From: Hemicentrotus pulcherrimus
Taxonomy: Eukaryota; Echinodermata; Echinoidea; Camarodonta; Strongylocentrotidae
NCBI GenBank assembly: GCA_003118195.1
Contig: BEXV01000043.1
Location: forward strand, 110,751 to 174,750
Length of the DNA: 64,000 nt
Direction: 5' to 3'
Shown here: piece after piece, positions 60,801 to 64,000 of the stretch
Position numbering within the stretch: position 1 is the stretch's first letter
Layout of the letters: each line of letters starts with the position of its first letter
Notes under the pieces: generated by a model
What the model was told of the DNA's origin: nothing
Database searches by the model: none
The model's input: only the letters and a program-made list of their open reading frames with translations
Translations under genes and position numbers: made by a program

Positions 60801-63113
60801 GAGATGCTTGTCAAGCTTGGTAACCCACAATCATCTCCCTTACCCCTTAAGCTTTCTTACGTTTTAAGCAAAGCTTTGATAAGCTTTGTGACGCTTTGAT
60901 AAGCTTTAATACGCTCTACCCGCTTTACGCAATGCGTGACAGATCGCCTCAAATTTTTAAACAGTTTAAAATTTGTTGGCGCTCTTGCCGAATGTCCCGA
61001 ATTGCTCGAAGCTTTCTCACGCTCTATTACGGTCTTTACGCTTTTATTAAGCTTTGTTACGCTTTGCCGCCGCTTTGCTCGCCGATTTAAAGCGCCATCA
61101 ATGCGGCGTCGGTGTGAACTTAGCATAACCGAGCCATTAAAGTTACCGTTCGTTCAGTCTGTTGTGACTGAAGAATTATCTATAGAGGCGTTCACAACTA
61201 CAGAAAAAAGTGCGATCCAAAATCGGTTGCTTTCTTTTTGCGTGTGCGGTCAGAATAATTTTACTCATCTTCGCGATACACATCGCGATAGAAGTAAGGC
61301 TTGCGATTTGATTTTCCAGAAAAATCGCGATAGTTTGCCGGGCGTTGTGTGTATCGATGGTATTGAGAATCCAAATCGCACTAATTGTTATGCGTGAAAA
61401 AGGATACAGAGGCCTAACGAGGTAATTTCAGGTCACTAACAGATCACTCATTAGCCTGCGTGTTAGATAATTTTACAGTTAAGTTTAATCCCCCAAATTG
61501 ATTAATACTTTGAAAATATCACAAAACTTATCTTCCCGGCTTTCCCACTTTTAGAATCTTAGATTTTTCTGCCGACGAATCTGCTGCCTGATCGGTACGT
61601 TGAAAAACTTTTTTTTCAGGTATACGTTTGTATTGACAAGTAATTCTCCAAGTAAATACAGCGGTAAAGATGTCATAACTTCAAGGGTTGTGATACTGAG
61701 TTTAAACGAGGGACGTTATATTGCCCATGACACCCATATCGATGTGATTTGTTTGATCGGTAGATAATGTAAGAGGTGTAAGATAAGACTCGTATTTGCT
61801 TGGTAACTCCCGTTTAATGTATTGTTTATACGACATAAGTATCTTACTATCTGTTATATGGACATGTTACTATCAGTAACATAATTTTATACACAATCAT
61901 ACGTGAACAACCTCAGTTCAAGGCTCAGGCGGCCGTTAAATTTTAGTCTCTTTGAAGTTACAAATTAAGCAATTAGTGTCACAATGACAACTTTGATTAC
62001 AGTGTTTAACTGGTGCTGTTATATAACGTCACATAAAATAAGAAGGACATTTTCAGTGGCTTACAATTTCATATACGAAATAAATGAGAGTAAAATGTGC
62101 GGGTTTTTTAAAGAGGGGAATTTCAGAAATAGTTTATACCAAACGTGGATTAAAAAGCTATGAATAAAACTGGGCATGGCTTGTAATTTGTTTTAAATCC
62201 TGTGAATTAGATCAACTTTATGTTGTTACGATCTTTAAATGATTAAACTGCACTAAATAAATAAAACGTGACCACTGTTCTACCAAAAACTAAAAGATAA
62301 TTGATTTGTTGCAAGTGGTGGAAATGCTTCTGCGTTTGTTTAAAACATAGTCGCAGAGAACATTAACAAAGAACTGGAGACAATGACCTTACGCCTGACA
62401 TCATAGAAAATAATAAAAATGAGCGGCATCACGGATGCAAGGACTAGAAATGTAACCTCAGAGATGTTGAATGTTCGTTGATTGCTGTAAAATGTTCATA
62501 GCCCACTCATAACGTGAGAATCATTCATGTAAACGATTCTATGGTCTCCGATGAAACGAGGGCACTTAAAATCTTCTTTGTTGCACAATTACTTGGTCTA
62601 CTTTTAGTCCAATCAGAAATGGCTAGTTTTCGAAAGTAGCTTATCATGTTCACGAGTTTGGACAAAGGCAAGGACAATACTAGATCATAAACTGTGACAT
62701 CAGATATTATGGAGCACTTATTATGTGATTAAAGATGAAATGATGTTCTTGTTATTATAGTTAATATTATTATCATTGCTATTATTTAAACAAAAATGAT
62801 TCTTTCAAACTGATGAAAAGACAATGAGAAATACGTATGGTATTTCTTTACAAGCTACTTCATGGTTCCGTCAATGAGACATACCTCCTCCATTCTTGTA
62901 GCAAAGATAAGGGAAACGCCAAACGTTCCCGAGTCCAACAGATGCTCCAATCAACGCAAGCAGAAAGTCAAGTTGACTGGTCCATGTCCCGCGGCTCTTC
63001 TGTTTACTCTTATTTTCGCTCTCCATTTCCAGCTTCTTGTTCAGTAGCTCCTTCTCGTCAAGTCCATTGGCCACTGGAGCCGTTGCCGCTGAGTCGTGGT
63101 TCTTGTCTGCCAT
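17295..63113 (-). CDS. SLC6 Na+/Cl--dependent transporter, betaine/GABA/taurine/creatine-like; 13 coding exons, 675 aa (gene span)
   Basis: Plasma-membrane symporter that should couple uptake of a small amino acid or osmolyte to Na+ and Cl-. Joining the 13 exons listed separately gives one 2028-bp frame (675 codons plus stop), with every junction GT-AG and in phase. Seen: TM1 with the NVWRFPY hallmark (N63-Y69), TM2 to TM12 in order, and a large extracellular loop 2 with C161 and C170 at the spacing of the family disulfide plus Asn-X-Thr sites N181, N202 and N208. Predicted Cl- ligands, matched to GAT1 positions, are Y83, Q319, S323, N355 and S359. Predicted Na+ ligands include N63, D423 and S424. 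[16 protein letters not shown] (472-487) and [11 protein letters not shown] (555-565) place it in the SLC6A6/8/11/12/13 type rather than the monoamine or glycine types. Residue A57 occupies the substrate-site position that is Tyr60 in GAT1. The C-terminal tail has PPPY (657-660) and ends -TDSV. The substrate cannot be fixed from sequence alone. Confidence 0.95.
17529..18193 (-). other. SLC6 intron 12
   Basis: 665 bases between GTAAGA and attctccag. Nothing besides splice signals is recognised. Confidence 0.9.
18194..18367 (-). CDS. SLC6 transporter exon 12
   Basis: 174 bases, residues 541-598, phase 0. End of TM11, the extracellular [11 protein letters not shown] segment, and TM12 (about 566-588), ending AKGNLIE. 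Acceptor ctcttgcag, donor GAG|GTAAGA. Confidence 0.95.
18368..19861 (-). other. SLC6 intron 11
   Basis: 1494 bases, AT-rich, with a pyrimidine-rich patch near 18580-18600. No repeat or nested gene recognised. Confidence 0.9.
19862..19965 (-). CDS. SLC6 transporter exon 11
   Basis: 104 bases, residues 506-540. [14 protein letters not shown] followed by TM11. Acceptor tatcttacag, donor TTT|GTAAGT. The acceptor and the 28 bases before it are perfectly duplicated just upstream in the intron; this exon start is the one that keeps frame. Confidence 0.93.
19965..20020 (-). repeat. 28-bp tandem duplication that doubles the exon 11 splice acceptor
   Basis: The 28-bp unit at 19965-19992 is repeated exactly at 19993-20020. 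Read on the transporter strand, both copies end in tatcttacag, so two identical AG acceptors lie 28 bases apart. Only the exon-proximal one keeps the reading frame. Confidence 0.95.
19966..20863 (-). other. SLC6 intron 10
   Basis: 898 bases. Contains a 28-bp duplication covering the acceptor (19965-20020), a pair of diverged similar segments around 20030-20420, and a G run near 20497-20507. Confidence 0.9.
20030..20420. repeat. Two diverged copies of a ~250-bp-spaced segment
   Basis: A segment near 20040-20170 and another near 20285-20420 share ordered phrases: 'gggctgt', 'cctggtaata.tt.gc.tggg', 'ctataac.ttt' and 'ct.g..tgc.tt'. This suggests an old direct duplication. Identity is low and the boundaries are uncertain. 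Confidence 0.4.
20864..20966 (-). CDS. SLC6 transporter exon 10
   Basis: 103 bases, residues 472-505 plus one base. [16 protein letters not shown] and TM10, ending ESITIGWAY. The FDYYAASG form is typical of the GABA/betaine/taurine group. E497 aligns with the outer-gate Glu of SERT. Acceptor cactgcag, donor ACG|GTAGGT. Confidence 0.95.
21316..21375. repeat. 30-bp tandem duplication
   Basis: The unit starting attgaccatg at 21316-21345 is repeated at 21346-21375 with one A-to-G difference. Confidence 0.9.
22744..23062. mobile_element. MITE with ~60-bp terminal inverted repeats
   Basis: The left end, GGGTGTTTCATAAAGCTGTT and onwards to about 22803, is matched by the reverse complement of 23003-23062 with only a few mismatches. 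The subterminal part (GTTCGTAAAGT, 8-base spacer, ACTTTACGAAC) folds on itself. The 200-bp centre has no open frame. Target-site duplication is not evident. This is a non-autonomous DNA element of undetermined superfamily. Confidence 0.9.
23316..23453 (-). CDS. SLC6 transporter exon 9
   Basis: 138 bases, residues 426-471, phase 0 on both sides. Begins [16 protein letters not shown], then KGYRREIF and TM9 (about 451-468). Acceptor ttttcag, donor TAC|GTAAGT. Confidence 0.95.
23454..27540 (-). other. SLC6 intron 8
   Basis: 4087 bases, AT-rich. Contains a 30-bp period duplication (25446-25505), one N (24435), and CCA/GGT-rich trinucleotide patches near 26762-26780 and 27237-27253. No nested exon recognised. 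Confidence 0.9.
25446..25505. repeat. Two-copy 30-bp tandem repeat
   Basis: 'caatccatctttcaacc.ttt' followed by 'gg.accca' occurs from 25447 and again from 25477, with two or three differences. Confidence 0.85.
27541..27653 (-). CDS. SLC6 transporter exon 8
   Basis: 113 bases, residues 388-425. Extracellular loop 4 ([17 protein letters not shown]) and TM8 ending LGIDSQ. D423 and S424 are expected Na2-site residues by family comparison. Acceptor catttag, donor CAG|GTGAGG. Confidence 0.95.
29880..30050 (+). mobile_element. hAT-like MITE, copy A (left end missing)
   Basis: Aligns in order with the complete copy at 47713-47968: gagcacaattttttt, cctcgaaaat, cccaaaaagg, aaaatcacgtgat, ctcaagggggag, and the terminus GGATCCGCCACTG. 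The left terminus is not found and no target duplication can be read, so this copy is truncated or rearranged. The short open frame over it is a by-product. Confidence 0.8.
30822..31139 (+). pseudogene. Degenerate open frame with an internal stop, origin unknown
   Basis: In one frame, ATG (30822) runs 25 codons to an in-frame TGA at 30897-30899, then 79 further codons to TAA at 31137-31139. The part after the stop has protein-like composition (for example [20 protein letters not shown], then PFVRMVG), unlike the low-complexity frames around it. I do not recognise the family. It could be a fragment of a processed gene or of a transposon protein, lying antisense inside intron 7. It may also be chance. 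Confidence 0.3.
32425..32490. repeat. (GA)n microsatellite
   Basis: At least 13 uninterrupted AG units (about 32434-32455), flanked by AAAG and GAAA variants. Confidence 0.95.
32618..32742 (-). CDS. SLC6 transporter exon 7
   Basis: 125 bases, residues 346-387 plus one base. TM7 with [15 protein letters not shown], where N355 and S359 match the Cl- site of GAT1, then the [17 protein letters not shown] loop. Acceptor tctttcag, donor CAG|GTTTGT. Confidence 0.95.
33692..33753. repeat. (GA)n followed by a G run and an assembly gap
   Basis: (GA) repeats to 33720, then about 23 consecutive G, then GAGAA and six N. The length of both the G run and the gap is unreliable, as expected for a homopolymer at a sequencing break. 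Confidence 0.95.
36358..36465. repeat. Trinucleotide-rich (AAT/GAT)n tract
   Basis: Interrupted AATAAT, ATGATG and related trinucleotides over about 100 bases. Confidence 0.85.
36490..36703 (+). mobile_element. Probable LINE 3' tail
   Basis: A T-rich 3'UTR-like sequence leads to GAATTTCCAAATGGACCAAT, AATAAA, then an ATCTG/TCTGA short tandem run (about 36690-36703). Ending in a short tandem repeat in place of a poly(A) tail is typical of CR1/L2-type non-LTR elements. No reverse-transcriptase frame remains, as expected for a 5'-truncated copy. Confidence 0.55.
38590..38800. repeat. Decayed minisatellite, unit about 28-32 bp
   Basis: Five or six degenerate units resembling AGGAGTTCCTATATTTCGCA followed by GTATATCCT. 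Unit starts are visible near 38631, 38663, 38707, 38738 and 38765, with one long interrupted unit. Confidence 0.75.
39600..39860. repeat. Purine-rich interrupted GA tract
   Basis: GA-, GAAA- and GGGAGA-type text over about 250 bases with scattered pyrimidines. Probably an old expanded microsatellite. Confidence 0.6.
41339..41403. repeat. Polypyrimidine (TTC)n/T tract
   Basis: TTCTTC units alternating with T runs. Both strands give only low-complexity Phe/Leu or Lys/Arg frames. Confidence 0.9.
41415..41719 (+). mobile_element. Probable LINE 3' tail ending in (CTTGAAA)3
   Basis: A T-rich segment ends with AATAAA followed by three perfect copies of CTTGAAA (41698-41704, 41705-41711, 41712-41718). 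This is the signature of CR1/L2-like 3' ends that finish in a short tandem repeat. The left boundary is uncertain and no coding part is retained. Confidence 0.6.
42210..42430 (+). mobile_element. tRNA-derived SINE remnant
   Basis: A-box-like CGTGGTCGAC (42231-42240) and B-box GGGTTCGAACCTC (42266-42278), followed by a tRNA-unrelated body with TTTGCCACTCTCGACCC (from about 42319), shared with the minus-strand element at 10885-11066. Not a functional tRNA: no acceptor-stem pairing is seen. Confidence 0.65.
43537..43640 (-). CDS. SLC6 transporter exon 6
   Basis: 104 bases, residues 312-345 plus two bases. TM6 with [15 protein letters not shown] and IALGSYN. Q319 and S323 match the Cl- and Na+ ligands of GAT1. 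The unwound centre of TM6 in this exon lines the substrate site. Acceptor ttttgttag, donor CAG|GTAGGC. It lies between the two largest introns. Confidence 0.95.
46976..47648. mobile_element. 673-bp foldback element with nested hairpin
   Basis: The outer arms, 46976-47120 and 47504-47648, are reverse complements. Matching blocks include ACACTGTTGG, ATAATGGTGGAATATT, GACCCCAGTTTAGGGA, TAGATCTAGATAATG and TTAATTTGCGAGTGTTTGTT. Inside, next to the right arm, a second hairpin pairs about 47390-47437 with 47450-47503 (GCCCCC..CAGGAAAAATT and GGCCATGC against GCATGGCC, AATTTTTCCTG and GGGGGC). There is no transposase frame, so this is a foldback-type non-autonomous element. Confidence 0.88.
47713..47968 (+). 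mobile_element. hAT-like MITE, complete copy B with 8-bp target duplication
   Basis: 256-bp element beginning CAGGCGCGGATCCAGG and ending CTTGATCCGCCACTG, i.e. imperfect terminal inverted repeats of CAGTGGCGGATCCAGG type. It is flanked by the identical octamer TCATCAAC at 47705-47712 and 47969-47976. An 8-bp target duplication is the hallmark of the hAT superfamily. The interior is G-, C- and T-run-rich with a CACGTG-containing hairpin and no protein frame. Copy A lies at 29880-30050. Confidence 0.88.
48790..48852. repeat. (GA)n microsatellite
   Basis: GAGAGTGTGAGAGAG followed by about ten uninterrupted GA units and a short G run. Confidence 0.92.
50664..50682. repeat. (CT)n microsatellite
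   Basis: Nine uninterrupted CT units. Confidence 0.9.
52499..52530. repeat. Poly(C) run with assembly gap
   Basis: About 13 C, five N (52512-52516), then about 14 C. The true length is not determined. Confidence 0.95.
54060..54194 (-). CDS. SLC6 transporter exon 5
   Basis: 135 bases, residues 267-311, phase 0 on both sides. TM5 with [13 protein letters not shown] and LLIRAVTLP, followed by the extracellular [13 protein letters not shown] segment typical of GABA/betaine-type transporters. Acceptor actaccag, donor CAG|GTAAGA. Confidence 0.95.
56525..56587. repeat. Short hairpin repeat, copy 1
   Basis: GCTTAAACCAGACAATCCCTG ... ATACGTGATTGCTTGGGTCA plus AGC; the ends pair with each other. Shares order and about three quarters of its bases with copy 2 at 56799-56862, in the same orientation. 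Confidence 0.8.
56799..56862. repeat. Short hairpin repeat, copy 2
   Basis: GCTTAACCCAAACAATCCCT ... CATACGTGATTGTTCGGGTT plus AAGG. The stem TTAACCC/GGGTTAA and ACAATC/GATTGT is perfect apart from two bases. Confidence 0.85.
57179..57317 (-). CDS. SLC6 transporter exon 4
   Basis: 139 bases. Completes codon 220 (Asp) and encodes residues to 266. Contains the end of loop 2 ([18 protein letters not shown]) and TM4 (about 238-256), ending GVKTSGK. Acceptor atctag, which has a weak pyrimidine tract, and donor AAG|GTAAAA. The choice of acceptor is set by phase and by the family motif just after it. Confidence 0.9.
57318..57905 (-). other. SLC6 intron 3
   Basis: 588 bases. Nothing recognised beyond splice signals; plus-strand open frames here are short and random-looking. 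Confidence 0.9.
57906..58203 (-). CDS. SLC6 transporter exon 3
   Basis: 298 bases, residues 121-219 plus two bases. Carries TM3 (about 125-150, with Y136-Y137) and nearly all of extracellular loop 2. The loop holds C161 and C170 (family disulfide spacing), additional cysteines C169 and C207, and N-glycosylation sites N181, N202 and N208. The segment 171-215 is Thr/Ser/Pro-rich and unlike the usual family loop. Acceptor ccttcag, donor GA|GTAAGT. Confidence 0.95.
58204..59292 (-). other. SLC6 intron 2
   Basis: 1089 bases, about half of it a MITE-like element (58512-59029). Confidence 0.9.
58512..59029. mobile_element. MITE-like element with ~32-bp terminal inverted repeats
   Basis: The left end CCTTTAAAGGTACTATGTCC and onwards to CAGCCAA (58512-58543) matches the reverse complement of 58998-59029, which starts GCCTTAAAGGTACTGTGTCC and continues to CAGGCCAA. 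The interior, about 450 bp, has no transposase. Both tips contain a TTAA, which could be target or terminus. The superfamily is not assigned. Confidence 0.82.
59293..59424 (-). CDS. SLC6 transporter exon 2
   Basis: 132 bases, residues 77-120, phase 1 in and out. Covers TM2 ([16 protein letters not shown]) and the intracellular loop with [13 protein letters not shown] and CPIFK. Y83 aligns with the Cl--binding Tyr86 of GAT1. Acceptor catgcag, donor G|GTTAGT. Confidence 0.95.
60582..60698. mobile_element. 117-bp inverted-repeat element (mini-MITE)
   Basis: TAGGGACTTTTAGATTCGC (60582-60600) is matched by the reverse complement of GCAAATCTAAAAGTCCCTA (60680-60698) with one mismatch. The pairing continues loosely inward (GACGTCC near the middle on both arms). 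No open frame. Confidence 0.8.
60860..61090. repeat. Degenerate repeat built on AAGCTTTGATACGCTTT-like words
   Basis: About ten occurrences of 'AGCTTT' or 'ACGCTTT/ACGCTCT' spaced 10-13 bases apart, in two clusters (60865-60925 and 61005-61080) separated by 80 bases of different text. Looks like an old short-unit satellite. Confidence 0.7.
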
Positions 63114-63121
63114 TCCAGAAG
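62885..63121 (-). CDS. SLC6 transporter coding exon 1 (ATG at 63113-63111)
   Basis: Encodes residues 1-76 and the first base of codon 77: a hydrophilic, Lys/Glu-rich cytoplasmic N-terminus (1-48), then TM1 with [14 protein letters not shown]. The acceptor (ttacttttgcag) lies only 8 bases before the ATG, so most of the 5'UTR must be on one or more upstream exons not identified here. The donor is GGAG|GTATGT. The start is the only ATG in frame after the acceptor that leaves a full N-terminus. Confidence 0.93.
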
Positions 63122-64000
63122 CTGCAAAAGTAACATCAAGAAGTGGTTTAGAAAATACGCAATGCCAACTCTAAAAATACAGATTGGCGAATCCATAAAT
63201 TTGAAAATAGACAGTCTTTCTATTCTTATTGAGTGGTGTAAAGGATTCGAGTCTCGACACGGCACTAATGTCCTTTGGCAAGACAATAGTCTACATTGTC
63301 TCCATCCAAATGTTAAATGAGTAGCTGGCACGAAGGAATTCTTTGAATGATGTGGGCACCTAAAATCGGTAGTCTAGCAAAGTCTGGAATAGGCCTAATA
63401 AATATTGAAGCGCCTCGGGCACATTGCGTGGTGAAAATGAGCGCGTAGCATAATGAAGCACACAGCATACTTTTGTTAATGTTGGATCTAATTTCAAAAA
63501 CCTGTCAGTAATTTTGATCCGCCCTTTCCCTGGTTCACAATGTCCTATAGATCACCTCGTTGTAACATCCCACTGCTGACACCAATTTACCTGTGATCGA
63601 TTCAAAGTTCAGAGCGCCTGTCGACTATGGATTACTATTCACGACGTGAACTCAACGAAGACCTAAAGATAATGCGATGCAAGGTCCATGTATAAAGTTT
63701 ATTTTCTTGCGACGAGGAGATGGAGAATGAAACAAGAAGAATTGTTTTCTTATTTGAAATATAATTATCGTGAAAAAATAGCGTTTGCTGGGACAAACAG
63801 GTGATATTGTAAGGGGGACAACTATTTGATGACACGTGACATAAGAAAAGAAATACTGGATTTGAGATTGGCAGTATACGAACAGAAATTAAATATTCAG
63901 AATAAAGTGTGAAGGATTATTACTGCTACTTCGCACGGGGGAGGAAACGCTCCTTTGGACATTTACATGCAATATAAAAGTTCGGCATCGTGAAAGATAT
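63122..64000 (-). other. Upstream intron/5' flank of the SLC6 gene
   Basis: The acceptor at 63123-63122 implies at least one untranslated exon further upstream (higher coordinates). No donor or promoter could be assigned with confidence within the window, so the gene's 5' end is probably beyond it. Contains the SINE fragment at 63205-63335. Confidence 0.6.
63205..63335 (+). mobile_element. tRNA-derived SINE fragment
   Basis: GAGTGGTGTAAAGGATTCGA with B-box-like GGATTCGAGTCTC (63242-63254), then ACGGCACTAATGTCCTTTGG and CAAGAC, a body typical of tRNA-headed SINEs. Shorter and more diverged than the element at 42210-42430. Relationship to the other two fragments is likely but not proven. Confidence 0.5.

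Larger units (their letters stand above)
59425..62884 (-). other. SLC6 intron 1 (after the first coding exon)
   Basis: 3460 bases. Holds a 117-bp inverted-repeat element (60582-60698) and an AAGCTTT/ACGCTTT-rich degenerate repeat (60860-61090). A 153-codon plus-strand frame (60936-61397) over the latter is treated as chance. Confidence 0.9.

Noticed and set aside
60936..61397. 153-codon plus-strand open frame in intron 1
   Set aside because: Its first half is read through the AAGCTTT/ACGCTTT degenerate repeat, which is open in several frames on both strands. No recognisable motif.
1..64000. CRISPR arrays, operons, phage or plasmid features
   Set aside because: No regularly spaced identical repeats, no dense co-directional genes and no ribosome-binding sites; the window is intron-rich animal DNA.

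Overview
The window looks like nuclear DNA of a marine deuterostome invertebrate, most likely a sea urchin or other echinoderm. The reasons are an AT-rich composition, a 13-exon animal transporter gene spread over about 46 kb with consensus GT-AG junctions, many microsatellites, short hairpin or terminal-inverted-repeat elements, tRNA-derived SINE remnants, and frequent copies of the palindrome TACATGTA. The species is an inference. There is no sign of bacterial, plasmid or phage organisation.

Two protein genes can be supported, and they are convergent. (1) 8511-9728 (+) is an uninterrupted 405-residue reading frame for a pseudokinase related to the STK35/PDIK1L (NKF4) kinases. The fold-defining residues are kept, but the catalytic Asp, Lys and Asn of the catalytic loop are all replaced. 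A strong splice donor 3 bases after the stop and a strong acceptor at 10457-10458 suggest a spliced 3'UTR. (2) 63113 down to 17295 (-) is a complete Na+/Cl--dependent SLC6 transporter, reconstructed here as 13 coding exons whose phases all join, giving 675 residues. Its sequence fits the betaine/GABA/taurine/creatine group. The cytoplasmic tail carries a PPPY motif and ends in -TDSV.

Layout: 1-8.1 kb is intergenic and includes a large imperfect palindrome (about 560-955). 8.1-10.9 kb holds the pseudokinase gene. 10.9-16.9 kb is the gap between the two 3' ends, with a SINE remnant and simple repeats. From about 16.9 to 63.1 kb is the transporter gene. Its two largest introns (5 and 6, each above 10 kb) hold most of the mobile-element debris: a 673-bp foldback element, a hAT-like MITE with an 8-bp target duplication, LINE 3' tails, a SINE and a decayed minisatellite. 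63.1-64 kb is upstream intron or 5' flank, with another SINE fragment. Short runs of N sit in homopolymer stretches at 6002, 24435, 33748-33753, 51240 and 52512-52516.

The two genes have no evident shared pathway. No undescribed multi-gene system is visible. The most notable items are the pseudokinase, the transporter's substrate-site residue and tail motifs, a duplicated splice acceptor before exon 11, and several foldback/MITE families.
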